Assembly: GCF_000203815.1 (NCBI RefSeq)
Contig: NW_004457695.1
Span: 1,548,054 to 1,612,053, forward strand
Length of the DNA: 64,000 nucleotides
Source: Cavenderia fasciculata
Taxonomy: Eukaryota; Evosea; Eumycetozoa; Acytosteliales; Cavenderiaceae
Direction of reading: 5' to 3'
The notes under the pieces: model-generated
Databases searched by the model: none
Told to the model about the DNA's origin: nothing
The model's input: the letters and a program-made list of their open reading frames with translations, nothing else
Position numbers and translations under genes: made by a program
Part shown: positions 50,095 through 61,305 of the stretch, piece after piece
Layout: every line of letters starts with the position of its first letter
How positions within the stretch are numbered: position 1 is the first letter of the stretch

Positions 50095-50213
50095 GATACC
50101 AATACATTGTTATTATCAGCGTCTAGTCTTTGAATTGAAAATGTAATGGTGATTGATATCGATAGCCATTGATACGCAAATATCTAACATTGGTGATTGA
50201 TTGATTATTTCGT
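50095..50213 (-). pseudogene. Remnant of LRR-family C-terminal region
   Basis: About 120 bases clearly related to the 3' part of the open LRR gene (compare 52095-52206). Shared words include ACCAATACATTGTTATT, CTTTGAATTGAAAAT and AAATATCTAACATTGGT in the same order. No frame remains. It marks the left end of the LRR cluster, separated from the rest by the NTPase fossil. Confidence 0.65.
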
Positions 50214-50339
50214 CGTGTGTAAAGTGGATTGGTTTGTTTGTCAGAATGATGGCTTGATGATCTGATCATCCGCCAACTAAACATACTACTATACTACTGC
50301 TGTATCTTATTATCTACTGTCGTGACATACATTAAAAAT

Positions 50340-51477
50340 GATCAGTTGAATCCAGTAGCTTTTTGCTATTAACTGTATGAACATGTGCATTGTAGAGAGC
50401 TCCTGCAAGTGAATCTCCAAGTTGTTCAGTAGAATTATTAAAAAAGGAAGCCAGGTCGATCTGGAGCTCCTGTGTGTGGATCTTGTGCAGAACCATTGAT
50501 AAGATATACTTGGAGGCCCACTTGAAACCTACTTGATGACCATCGCTGTCAACAAATGAACTAGCTTTCTGCTGATTTCGTCTGTATCATCAGAGGGCAG
50601 AGCCAAGTACCGCTCTGATAGACTCGATTGCCAGAGCTCGATAAAGCAATCTCTGATGACCTTGGAGAGTGGCCAACTGCAGAACGTATCGTGGGATACC
50701 TCCCCACTTTTCAAATCTGTCCTTGATGATTTCATGATCCCTGTGGAAGCATGCCTTGTTGGCGACAACGATCTCTTCAAAGGTCCAATCTGGCATGTAC
50801 CGGATGTCGTGTGTAGTAGGAGAGGCTCGGAAATCTTTGTGCACGCTATCTTTGGATGGTGAGGAGAGCAGGACGGTGAAGGTTTTTGTGGGATGTGGTG
50901 ATACACCATCGACCAAGTACCAAGCCTCTGGTCCTGCTTCGTTGAGGATACCTATGATATCTCTCGATTCTGTGACTGTCGGGCTCCCATCTATGTATCT
51001 GAATAGAACAGCTGTGTTGGAGTCGATATGAATACTGTGTAATACGATTACAATCTTGTCGTCTCTGCCCAACATGTACATGAGATAGCTGACCCATTGC
51101 GATTTACCGATTCCCGCATCACCAGTTATGTTGACTCCAAATACCTCACGTTCGACCTTCATCTTGGCAACCATCGAGTACGATTGCTCGTAACATTTGC
51201 GTACCATTATTGACTTGGTTTGAATAAATGGAGAAGCAAATGTCAAGATATCATCTTCCAGTTTTGCCTCATTTAGCGTCTCCCAAAATACGTCCAGTGA
51301 CCATTGTTTGATACTACCACCTGTAGTTGAAGAATAGAAAAAAAGAAACAACAAATTTATTGATTAGTAAAATTCGAACCATTTTGTAATGAACCATGTA
51401 GGGTCGGGTACCTTGAGGATTGTTCTCAACAGACTCTACCTGGAGTTTTGTGTTGTGATCTAATGTTTGTGACATAA
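50340..51477 (-). pseudogene. Crinkler/RHS-type P-loop NTPase, broken copy
   Basis: A short first exon (51477-51412, starting MSQTLDHNTKLQ) splices to a long exon from 51320. The long exon encodes the characteristic NTPase of Crinkler and retrotransposon-hot-spot proteins: P-loop VNITGDAGIGKSQWVSYLMY, PEAWYLVDGVSP, FTVLLSSPSK, IRYMPDWTFEEI, and DRFEKWGGIPRYVLQL. The C-terminal part is recognisable but not in one continuous frame, so the copy looks broken, with about one or two breaks. Such proteins occur in oomycetes, trypanosomes and other eukaryotes, including amoebae. In oomycetes they are secreted effectors, elsewhere nuclear proteins of uncertain role. Treated here as a fossil; GC content is higher than in its neighbours. 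Confidence 0.7.
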
Positions 51478-51919
51478 CAAATAACTAACCAACTAACTAA
51501 CTAATATTATGTTAACATAGTTATTATTTGTGTGAACATAAATAAAAAAAGAATAACAATAACTTTCACCTTGAACCCCTGATTCATAATTAAAATGTTA
51601 AAAATCAAAACACTCTGAGTGAGAGAATTTTGCAACAGTCTCTCACAAATTTATATGAGTTTTGCGAAAAACCCAGCGCAGTTGTTTTGACTTCTCACAA
51701 ATATTAATGAATTAATTTAAAATCAGATTTTTAAAACAAAAACATTTCAACAATATGATCCAATTTATTTATAACCATGATATGGAATAATAATAAATTA
51801 GATAATGATAATAGTAGACTACTTGTCATAGTGTCTGATAATACTTTTAAAAATAAACAATATTATTATTATTATTTTTCAAAGTTCAAGACAAAAAGGT
51901 GGAGCTGTCGATGATTTAT

Positions 51920-53878
51920 TTATATTCGATCAAGTTGTTTTGGTATAAAACTCCAATACAAATCAAATGGAGATGAAGATTTTGAATCAATATATAAATA
52001 AATTGGATCATATTTTTGTTGTTGTTGTGATTGATTACTGTTGATTGATTTTCTATTTTGAGTAATTATTCCACCTGTCAATGATTGTCTTTCCAATACC
52101 AATACATTGTTATTTTCACTGTCCAATCTTTGAATTGAAAATTGTAAATTTAAATTGTGAATAGATAGAGATAAATATCTAACATTGGTATGATTGATTA
52201 TTTCGTCTAATCTAAATGCCACTTTTGGTACTTGATTAAATAATTTGCAAGTTAGATTGGTTGTATTAATGGGTAGCCATTGTTGTTGTTGTTGTTGTTG
52301 TTGTATTTGTTGGTCAGTGATTGTGACTCTAGAGGTGAATGAAAAGATTGGGTAACCAGTTGACCATGGTCCAGGTGGTAGTTGTAAAGGTAAAAAAAGA
52401 TATTTGATGGTCGGTGGTACTTGAATGGTATATTTACCTACCATATTGAGTAGGTTGAGTGTTTCAAGATTTGGTGGAAATAAAGGTGGAAACTCTAGAT
52501 ATGTTTCATCTTCTGTCCAATTAAATGACCAAACTAGTTTTTTTAAATGATTCTCCTGATCAAACCCTGTCGGATCAATGTTTTTGAATTTCTGTCTTAG
52601 TTTGACAAGTGATGGAGGTAGTTTGACAGGTTCATACTCTCCAAAAATAGTTAGATGAGTAAGAGATGATGGGAATACAACTTGTCCAAGTATAGATTGA
52701 CCAATAGTACATGATTTATGGATTGTAAGTTTTTCCAGAGTTGATGGAATCAAATCAGTTGGAATGATTACTTGGCAATCAAAAATAACTAGTTTCTTTA
52801 GAGACTGTGATGATAACGATATATTGATATTTCCCTTCAATAATAAACTTTGTTTTACATTTAATTGCTCCAATTGTGGCATGGTGCAACGAGATGGAAC
52901 AATTACATAATCACTCTCAATGTTGAGTGTTTTGATTGAAGGAGGGATACTAATCTCGATGACTTCCTTTTTTGTAGCATATCCACAACTAAACTTGAAT
53001 GCCTTGAGATGATTTAAAGAATCGAGATCAATGAATGGTTGTTCATTTACTTTACACCCTCTTAGATGTATTCCAAGGTAGACCAACGATGACAATGAAA
53101 TGAATGTATCTCTTGGAGGCATCTCTTTTGATGTTAAAGAGAGTGATGTAAGACTGTTTGGTAATAGTCCATGTCTAATCCCAGACAAACCATAACTTTT
53201 AAGAGTTAGATTTGTAAGAGACTCAAACTTGTCTCGTCTCATATCTTTGAGTTGGTATCCAGAGGATATACCAAGATAAAGTGACTTTAGTGCTGTGTGT
53301 TGACCAATATTTAGCTTGCGTGCATTAACTCCAAGTCTTTTTAGATGAGGCAACTCTGAGATACGGTCAAGATCTACACCCAACTCTCTATCTTCACTTT
53401 CGATGAATAATGTTTCTATCGATGACATGTCATAGAGAGATGTAGTCATTGTCGATAAAGATTTGTACTCTTTAACCAATACTGTTTTAATGTTACTTTT
53501 ATCATCTCTCTTATCTACATAGATACGTTCTTTTATCCAATCTGGGTATAAAGATGGACCACTTGTTGCACCAATCATACTATAGTCATCAGGTACTATC
53601 ACCTGATGATTAGATATACTATTCTTTAATATATCATTAAAAGAGTTGAGGTTGAATCTAGTAGCTGTTGCTATAAACTGTTTTGATTCATATCCATTGT
53701 CAGTGATTGCTTCTATACCTTTAAAATGAATCAATCTCTTTAAACCACCAACACTACTACTATTTTGACTGTACAACTTTTTACAAGTCAATAATAAACA
53801 TATTATATCAACATTATCATCAAGATCTGATATGATATGTGATAATAATAAATTAGATAGAGATAATAAACTTGTCAT
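51920..53878 (-). CDS. F-box-like / leucine-rich repeat family protein (cluster member 2)
   Basis: Single exon, 652 residues from the ATG at 53878. The frame is open upstream to 53935, but related copies all start MTSLLSLS or MTHLLSLS, which fixes the start. The N-terminal 50 residues (LLSHIISDLDDNVDIICLLL, TCKKLYSQNSSS) resemble the F-box-like opening of dictyostelid LRR/FNIP proteins. The rest is irregular leucine-rich repeats such as LPHLKRLGVNARKLNIGQHT and LLPNSLTSLSLTSKEMPPRD. A Gln run and a conserved end (ERQSLTGGIITQNRKS, DPIYLYIDSKSSSPFDLYWS) follow. It is possibly a substrate adaptor of SCF-type ubiquitin ligases, by analogy only. It belongs to a local cluster with copies at 57600-58697 and 58779-60755. 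Confidence 0.75.
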   Translation of the reverse strand: MTSLLSLSNLLLSHIISDLDDNVDIICLLLTCKKLYSQNSSSVGGLKRLIHFKGIEAITDNGYESKQFIATATRFNLNSFNDILKNSISNHQVIVPDDYSMIGATSGPSLYPDWIKERIYVDKRDDKSNIKTVLVKEYKSLSTMTTSLYDMSSIETLFIESEDRELGVDLDRISELPHLKRLGVNARKLNIGQHTALKSLYLGISSGYQLKDMRRDKFESLTNLTLKSYGLSGIRHGLLPNSLTSLSLTSKEMPPRDTFISLSSLVYLGIHLRGCKVNEQPFIDLDSLNHLKAFKFSCGYATKKEVIEISIPPSIKTLNIESDYVIVPSRCTMPQLEQLNVKQSLLLKGNINISLSSQSLKKLVIFDCQVIIPTDLIPSTLEKLTIHKSCTIGQSILGQVVFPSSLTHLTIFGEYEPVKLPPSLVKLRQKFKNIDPTGFDQENHLKKLVWSFNWTEDETYLEFPPLFPPNLETLNLLNMVGKYTIQVPPTIKYLFLPLQLPPGPWSTGYPIFSFTSRVTITDQQIQQQQQQQQWLPINTTNLTCKLFNQVPKVAFRLDEIINHTNVRYLSLSIHNLNLQFSIQRLDSENNNVLVLERQSLTGGIITQNRKSINSNQSQQQQKYDPIYLYIDSKSSSPFDLYWSFIPKQLDRI

Positions 53879-53966
53879 TAATATATTGATTTGTAATGAA
53901 TAAAAATGAACTAAAGCAAAAAAAAGACCTTGCACTTTATCTCTTTTTATTTTTATTTTTTTCTTT

Positions 53967-56900
53967 CACAACACACTCGAAAATGAAATTTTTATATTCC
54001 CCGGAATTGCCATTTTAAATTAATAAAATTAAGAATAAAACCATTTTCAATAGTTGTTTGATGAATGTTCTTCTAACTCTGTCTAGTTTATCATTATTTT
54101 TTTTTATTAAAAACTATAGTAGTTTGATTAAATCATGAAATTTCCTCACGTTGTGACTTATAAACACCTTTAGTTTGTTGAGCAAGTGTTTTCTTCTCTC
54201 TTCATAGTCATTACCTTCATAGGTTCGCCCCTCTGCTGCAGCCTTTGCAACAGTAAATTTAAAGCCATGTCTAATCTGAGCGTTTTGGAGAGTACTCTTT
54301 AACCAATCATGTTTTACATGTGCCAAGTACTCTTTATCTTCCTCCTCATCATCTTCCTCTTCATCGATGATGTCGTCTTCCTCTTCATCATCTTCCTCTT
54401 CATCGATGATGTCGTCTCCCTTTTCGTCATCTTCCTCCTCTTCATCGTCCTCCTCTTCATTTTCTTGCTCTTCTTTATCTTGCTTCGCTAACCTTTCCTT
54501 TTCCTTTTTCTTTTCTATTCCTCTAGATGTTGTAGCTTCATATGCTGCTTGCATAATTTTCTCCAACAACTTGGTATCGAAATGATGATTGGAACGCTTG
54601 ACCTTTCTCTTTACATATTTATGTTTGCACTCGAGACCAAAATTGGCAATTCTATCAATGCAACCATATAGCTCCATAAATTGGCCAGTATGGTAAACAA
54701 ATGCATGGATATATGAAGTTACAGCCCTTTCACCAAACAATTTGACGTAATTATCTCCGAATGGGCGAGAGAATTCGAGCCAAGATTCACTTGTTACATT
54801 AAGCTTGTCATCTTCGCAGTATTGCATAATGGAAATAAGGGATCTCAACTGTTCCCATAAGAGTGTAAGCTGCAAGAAAGATCAAGAAGTCAATATCATT
54901 AATCATCAACTAGTTGCTTATGGTAATACTTACTCCATCAATGCTTTCCTTGTCAACGCCCAAGTCATGTAAGCTTTTTAGAATCATTTCGTAATTGTCT
55001 ATGATATCTATACACTTTCCATAATTGAAACTGATATAGTCGACTAACTGATATATATCTTTTTTACACTCTTTAGATTCGTCCACAACCGTCAGTTTTA
55101 ATTTCTTACAGACCTCTAAGAATTTCTTTACCATCAGCGCCTTTTTTGCTTGCACATCCTTTCCAATTTTGATTGATGCAAGTTGCTTTCTCTTTTCTGC
55201 CAGTTTTTTCTCTGCTCCTTTTTTAAGCTTGCCAATTTCGATAGACTCCTTTGTTAGCTTGATATATGTTTGGGTATGTTTCCGTAACATCTTTCTAGCC
55301 GTCACTATTGCTTTGGTTGTACTAATTTTTAGATTTTCTACCTTAATGATCAACCCTTTTAGATCTTTGTGTCTGTATGCCAACAGATCGCCAAGATCCC
55401 CATACTTTTTTATCTCTTTGACAATTGGGGCAGAATCTTTGGTAAACTGCGTAATTTGCTTTTTCAAAGCGGCAGATTTGTTCCTGGCATTCTTCTTTTT
55501 TGTGTCGCCTACGTTCGATGCAATGATGGCAGCAGACTTTGCTTGCTCCTTTTTTAGGTCAGCCTTTCTTTTCTCGATTCTCTTTAAGAGCTCCTTTATC
55601 ATCCAAGATAGCTTTTTTCTGATGAGATTTGCCCTTGATACTCTCTTTTTATGAACAGATGTATGTTGTGTACCTATCCTTTGGTTGATCGATTCTAACT
55701 TTGTTTCTTCATTTTTACATCTAGTCTTTTCCTTGACTTCATTTGGAACGAAAAAAGTTGCTGTTTGTTTGAATATTTGGCTAGTTACCGCCATGTCCAT
55801 ATGTAAGCTACAGGGGGGGCAATGTGCCGAATCCACATCAACTAGTGGTTCATTGATCTGTCCAAATTGCTCTGATGGTCTCACCACATCCTCTTCGTCT
55901 TCCCCGTTGAAACCAAACTCTTCCAGCTCTACATCTTCGTCTTGCTGTTGACGTTGCTCTTCGTTGCCGTTTTCCTCTTCTCTGTCATCATCTTGGTCAT
56001 CGTCAGAATCTGGCTCTTCGTCAAAAGAGATGTCTGATTCATTATCTGATTCATTGTCTGAATCAGCATCATCACCGTCGGTACGAGTTGGTGCCACTCC
56101 CATTGATTTTGCCAATGCCCGCAAGGTATTGAGTTCGTCTACCTCATTTTGGCTAGGGGGATCGCAACAATCTCTAAATTTCCATTCCCCAATCCCAAAA
56201 TTACCGGTTTGTGTTGTATGTACGTAACACCAAGCACAACACCAGGTGCTATTTGGAGCATACACCTTGTTCATTCCTTTAAGAACAGTAAGGCAGTAAT
56301 AGTCAGCTACAACGATTAGATTGACTTTGTAGAAATGACCATCGATTGTTATGCCCTTGTCTTTGTACATTCTATTTATCATTGCAAAGATAGGTTGCAA
56401 ATCTTTCTTCATGCCGGGATAGGTTTCCTTCCCATAATAGGTCAAAAAAGGGAGGTTGTGGTCTGGTGATTTACAATCAGCTATTGACTCTCCATCGTTG
56501 GCCATTTCTAATGTTCCTAGCATAACATTCCTGTTATTGGATGCTACTCGAGCAGTATCAAAGGCAACTTTGATCTGTGTGGTTTTACCCTAAACAATTA
56601 ATTGGTAAGAAGCAACTCTACAAGAATATCTTTTAAATTTATTACTTACTGTTCCAATCTTTTCATTTCTTGTCAATAGATCCTTGATAACTTTTTCAAA
56701 CTTAATGTATATTGCTTTTTCTCCAATTGGATTGATTTCATGTCCATCGTTGAACTTCTTCAGATCATCGGCAATAATTTGCTTGATTTTACTAAAGGGA
56801 TACTCTTCTTTTGTAAACCATGGAAATATTTTGTGAAAAAGACCATAACACTTTTCTGTAAATAATCCATCTTGGTACATCTTGGCAAGCATTTTTAATC

Positions 56901-57599
56901 TGACTGGTCGCAACGTTTTGTCCAAACCTATAGGCGCATCAATACCTTTCATGTCGTCAAAACCACCTTCTTCCATTGGGTCGTTGTCATGACCAGTTGC
57001 CATTTCATTCTCTTCTCTGACATCTTCCATTGGTTCATCGTCATGACTTGTCAATTCTCCATTCTCTCTGCTGACTGAACCGTTTGTTGTTGCTCTTATT
57101 TGGCAGCAATCGGGAAAGTTGGTGCACCAAGGATGCTTTTTCTTCAAGTGTTTAGCCAGTGCTTCAGCACCAGATATGTAGGAAAGGAAACAATTGTTAT
57201 GTTTGCACCTATGTAAGAAGTCTTCTCCTAATCCCTTCTCATGTTGATGACCCTTATCGTCTCCTTTGCAACTGCTATCCTTGTAGCAACAGCTGTGCTG
57301 ACTCGTCTCGTGATTATCCCGTTTATCTTTATCTGCGAAAGGACGCGGAAGTGCTTTGTTACACTCCAAGTTGTAAAACTCTTTGCTCTTAGCGCACCCT
57401 GTGTGTTTGCAATAATAATGTAATTTCTTTCTTGTCATTTATTTACTTTACTCTACTCTACTTAAATAAAAAAATTGAATGATCGACAGTTGTGTTGATC
57501 TCTTTGTTCGCTCCAACAACTGATCAGCGAACCTAACACAGAGTTTTTACCAATTCCCCGGAAATGGACGGCTCATAAAAATTTTGAAAATGTGTTGTG
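53967..57599 (-). mobile_element. Candidate DNA transposon with Cys/His-rich transposase-like gene
   Basis: The 3.6 kb segment starts CACAACACACTCG at 53967 and ends with TGTGTTGTG at 57599, so its ends are inverted. Reading inward, both ends show CACAACACA, then an A/T block ending ATTTTTAT, then a C/G word (TTCCCCGGAATTG on one side, TTTCCGGGGAATTGG on the other). Arms are roughly 50-60 bases and clearly diverged. Both flanks carry TTT, a weak hint of a 3-base target duplication. One three-exon gene fills the interior. The right end abuts the C-terminal codons of an LRR pseudogene, as expected for an insertion. Confidence 0.55.
54114..57438 (-). CDS. Transposase-like protein with Cys/His-rich N-terminus
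   Basis: Exons 57438-56650, 56589-54934 and 54869-54114 join exactly to 1066 residues. The N-terminal 110 residues hold Cys/His clusters (YYCKHTGCAKSKEF, HSCCYKDSSCK, HRCKHNNCFLSY, HLKKKHPWCTNFPDCC), probably zinc fingers. The core has IKVAFDTARVASNNRNVMLG, later LIVVADYYCLTVLKGMNKVY followed by NSTWCCAWCYVH, and near the end IHAFVYHTGQFMELYGCIDR followed by IANFGLECKHKYVKR. This order (Asp, then ADxxxL with a CxxC, then hydrophobic-GxE) resembles uncharacterised DDE-type transposases I know from cnidarian and fungal genomes. The candidate triad is Asp-Asp-Glu, but the family name is uncertain. Between these lie long acidic and Lys-rich coiled-coil segments. No internal stop is present. Confidence 0.65.
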
Positions 57600-58697
57600 T
57601 TTAGATTAAAACTCCATTTTAAATCAAATGGAGATAAAGATTCTGAATCAATATATAAATAAATTGGATCATATATATATTTTTGTTGTTGTTGTTTTCT
57701 TTGTTGAGTGATAATTCCACCTGTCAATGATTGTGTTCTAAAACCAATACATTGTTATTTTTTTCATAGTCTAATCTTTGAATTTTCCATTCATAATCTG
57801 TTGTGGAATTTGTACGTCACATGACAAGAGATGAAGAAACTTGATGGAGGATGGGATATTTACAGAGATGCTGTAGATGTCTTCACCCTCATAATATTCA
57901 GCCCTTAACATAAATGTCTCGAGACAATGTAGACCTTCAAGATTGATGAATGGTCTTTCTTGCACACCATAAGTTCCAAGGTCAATCGTGAGGGATACTA
58001 GCGACTTTAATGAAAGGAATGTATCTGGTGATAGTATCTTTTTAGGTCTCACAGAGAGTGTTGTCAGACTATTTGGAAAGACTGGGTCTGGTCCAGACTT
58101 GATTTGTAAACCTTAGATCTGTAAGAGATACCAATTTAGTTAACCCCAAGTCAACTAGTGAACAGTCGTCAGAGATCTCCAACTCTAGTGACTTTAGTGA
58201 TGCGTGTTGACCCGGCTTTAAATCTCTTGCAAGGACTATTAGTCGTCGAAGATGAGGTAGTAGAGAGATACGACCAAGATCAACTTTTGAACGTACGTCA
58301 AAGATGAGTATAGAGTGACTCGAGTACTGATGGTGTAGCTTGCTTGACCAATGCTATTTTGGTACCACTCTTGTCAGCAGAGATACGTTCTTTTAGCTAA
58401 TTTGGATAGTATCTCTGACTCTTCTTGTCAGGTAGTATATATGCATGTTGATCCACTATACTATTCTCTAATATATCTTTAAATGATAATAGTTTGAATC
58501 TAGTAGCTATTGCTATAAACTTGAATGATATATCTTGAATGTCTTCATCGATTACTTTGATTCCTTTAAACTGAATCAATCTCTTTAAACTACTATTTTG
58601 AAACAGTTGTTTACATGTAAACAATAAACATATTATATCAACATTTCTTCAATCTCTGTGATAATAATAAATTAGATAAAGATAATAGACTTGTCAT
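57600..58697 (-). pseudogene. LRR-family pseudogene (cluster member 3)
   Basis: Broken, shortened relative of the two open LRR genes. It starts MTSLLSLSNLLL at 58697. Recognisable pieces are FTCKQLFQNSSLKRLIQFKG with FKDILENSIVDQHAYILPDK (58397-58624), SPDTFLSLKSLVSLTIDLGT (57771-58052) and the end TGGIITQQRKQQQQKY with DSESLSPFDLKWSFN (up to 57600). At least several stops and frame changes interrupt it, and roughly half of the repeat region is missing. The candidate transposon ends exactly where the C-terminal codons should finish. Confidence 0.8.
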
Positions 58698-58778
58698 AGA
58701 TGTGATAAATAAATAATGAATGTAACTGAGCTTCAAACCTTTTTTACTCTTTCGAAAAAAAACATTCCATTCTTTTAT

Positions 58779-60755
58779 TTATTTTTTAATATTATTAAAA
58801 CTCCATTTCATTTTAGAGTATACATCAAAATATAAATAAATTGGATCATATTGTTGTTGTTGAGAGTTGATTGATTTTTTTTGTTGAGTAATTATTCCAC
58901 CTTGAAGTGTATCATTTTCCAATACCAATACATTCTTATTATCACTGTCCAATCTTTTAATTGAAAAATGTAATGGTGGTTGATGGAAAACAATGATTGT
59001 TAAATATATAACATTGGTTTGATTGATTATTTCATCCAATCTAAACAAAACCTTATAGTACAACATTCTCATCCGCATATAACATGTTAGATGAGTAATA
59101 TTGATTGGTAAATGTTGTTGAAAAGAGGTGATCTTTTTGGTAAACTTTGATCCAATTGAATAGATTGGTAGTCCCTTTAGATCTTTCTTTTCTACTTCAT
59201 GGTTGGGTTTTAGTGCCATTGATAGATATTTGATGGTTGATGGTAATTGGTCGACATCCATGACAAAGTTATCTCTGATATTCAAAAGGTCGAGTGTTTC
59301 AAGACCCAGTGGATAAGAGGTTGGTAATACAATCGTATCTTGTCCTCCATTGGATTCCAAAACTAGTTTGTTGAGTGATTCTGGTAGATTTTTGACATTC
59401 CAATTGTTCTCATATCCTCTCAAGATGGATAGTTCGGTGAGTGATGATGGTAATACAACTTGTTCGAGTACATCTGCTTCTATGTATTTATAAATTGTAA
59501 GTTTTTCAACTGTCGATGGGATGATGATATCGTGTCCAATGTAATCATTGAAGGAAATAGATAGTTGTTTGAGACAAGGTGACGATGACAATAGACCTAA
59601 TCCTCTGTGATCATTCAATCCAGTTTCTCGTACATGTAGTTCTTGCAACTGTGGTAATGTAGATTGGGATGAGATATATGCACATCTAGACTGGAGACCA
59701 AGTTTCTTGATTGATTGAGGTACACTAATCTCGATACTATACTTTTCCTTTTCAAAGTCATCACTAAACCCAAGTGTCTTTAGGTTGTTCAAACAATCAA
59801 GATTGATAAATAGTTTCTTTTCTTCTTGATTGTTGTTTACGTATATTGCCTCTTCTTCTTCTTCCTCTCTATCTTCTTCTTCTTCTTCCTCTCTATCTTC
59901 TTCTTCATCTTCATCATCATCATCATAATCTTCACCATCTGTTTTTTCATGTGTTGTTAAATCGAGGTTGATGAGTGATGTTAATGAAAGGAATGTATTT
60001 GGTGGTGGTACACCCTTTGATATGATAGAGAGTGATAAAAGACTGTTTGGTAATAGCCCTGGTCCAATATTTGTAACATTTTTGTATGTAAAGGACAGAT
60101 CTGTCAGTGATACAAACTTGTCCAATCCAAAGTGACAAAGAGGGTATGTGGTTGAGAGATGGAGTTGAAGAGACTTGAGTGATGTATGTGTACCAAGCTT
60201 CAACGAGTGTACACAAAGTACAAGACGCTCTAGTCGAGGCAATAGTGAGATGGAGGTAAGATCCACTACTTTAACATATCGATCGGTAATGGATAATGTC
60301 TCGATCGATGACATGTCATAGATTCTCTTTAATGATGTCTCTACCGATTCATAATAATGTATCAATGCTGTTGTAATATTACTTGTATCTTCTCTGTTTG
60401 GTGTGATACGTTGTTGTACCCATTTGGGATAGTCGTTGATATTGTGTAGTGGATCTTTAATGAGATTGTTTTGTTCGGGTACTATCACCTGATGATCAGA
60501 TATACTATTCTTTAATATATCTTTAAATGATGATAGGTTGAATTGATTAAAGGTTGATTTAAACTGTTTTGATATATATCCATTGTCATTGATTGCTTCT
60601 ATTCCTTTAAACTGAATCGATCTTCTAACACTACTACTATTTTGACTGTACAACTTTTTACAAGTTAACAATAAACTTATTATATCTCCATTATCATCAA
60701 TCTCTGTTATTATACTATATAGTAATAAATTAGATAAAGATAATAGATGAGTCAT
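58779..60755 (-). CDS. F-box-like / leucine-rich repeat family protein (cluster member 4)
   Basis: Single exon, 658 residues from the family start MTHLLSLSNLLLYSIITEID at 60755; the frame is open upstream to 60836 but that part is not shared with relatives. It has the same architecture as the gene at 51920-53878: F-box-like opening with LLLTCKKLYSQNSSS, then FKDILKNSISDHQVIVPEQN, irregular leucine-rich repeats (LLPNSLLSLSIISKGVPPPN) and the C-terminal LQGGIITQQKKS with DPIYLYFDVYSKMKWSFN. It is distinguished by an acidic insertion of about 45 Asp/Glu residues (DYDDDDEDEEEDREEEEEED) in mid-protein, encoded by a GAA/GAT repeat that probably expanded recently. Function unknown; adaptor or recognition roles are only analogies. 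Confidence 0.75.
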   Translation of the reverse strand: MTHLLSLSNLLLYSIITEIDDNGDIISLLLTCKKLYSQNSSSVRRSIQFKGIEAINDNGYISKQFKSTFNQFNLSSFKDILKNSISDHQVIVPEQNNLIKDPLHNINDYPKWVQQRITPNREDTSNITTALIHYYESVETSLKRIYDMSSIETLSITDRYVKVVDLTSISLLPRLERLVLCVHSLKLGTHTSLKSLQLHLSTTYPLCHFGLDKFVSLTDLSFTYKNVTNIGPGLLPNSLLSLSIISKGVPPPNTFLSLTSLINLDLTTHEKTDGEDYDDDDEDEEEDREEEEEEDREEEEEEAIYVNNNQEEKKLFINLDCLNNLKTLGFSDDFEKEKYSIEISVPQSIKKLGLQSRCAYISSQSTLPQLQELHVRETGLNDHRGLGLLSSSPCLKQLSISFNDYIGHDIIIPSTVEKLTIYKYIEADVLEQVVLPSSLTELSILRGYENNWNVKNLPESLNKLVLESNGGQDTIVLPTSYPLGLETLDLLNIRDNFVMDVDQLPSTIKYLSMALKPNHEVEKKDLKGLPIYSIGSKFTKKITSFQQHLPINITHLTCYMRMRMLYYKVLFRLDEIINQTNVIYLTIIVFHQPPLHFSIKRLDSDNKNVLVLENDTLQGGIITQQKKSINSQQQQYDPIYLYFDVYSKMKWSFNNIKK

Positions 60756-61089
60756 GAATATACATATACATGAATAATTGAAATGAATGCTGACAACTTT
60801 TTTACTTTTAGGGAGCGTAGAAAGAGTGGTCATCATTTAGGACTTTGAGCGAGGCTTTGAAAAACTTTAGTATTTTCGATTATTTTTATTTTTTTTCGAG
60901 CAAAATTTGCCACATGAGGAAAGAGATGATGTTTTTTTTTTTTTTTCCACAAGTGACATATTATATCATAGAATGTAGAAATATGATCGATTGTAAAAAA
61001 ATCAAGTAGTTTTAGATTCATTTCAACCCCTAAATGATTAAAACCCAATTTTGCTCTCACTACGAGTTTTGAACTTGGAAAATAGAATT

Positions 61090-61305
61090 AATCAAAACTC
61101 CATTTCATTTTAGAATCCTTGATTATTCATCCAATCTAAACAAAGCCTTAGATTATAACATTCTAGATGAGCCCATACTTATAAAACAAGTTTGATGAGT
61201 AATATTGATTGGTAAATGTTGAGAAGAGTAATCTTTTTGATAAGATTTGAACCAATTGAATGGATTGATAGTTCATTTTTTCCTTTAAAAGTTTCATGAT
61301 TCACT
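61090..61305 (-). pseudogene. Remnant of another LRR-family copy (member 5)
   Basis: About 215 bases related to the 3' half of the open LRR gene (compare 59030-59200 and 58799-58815). Shared words include AACTCCATTTCATTTTAGA, TTCATCCAATCTAAACAAA, AGATGAGTAATATTGATTGG-like sequence and AACCAATTGAATGGATTG. It has internal deletions and no frame. It is the right edge of the LRR cluster. Confidence 0.7.

Noticed and set aside
60833-61060. 75-residue minus-strand frame upstream of the LRR gene
   Set aside because: No similarity to the family start, Lys-rich from an A-run, and it overlaps the presumed promoter.
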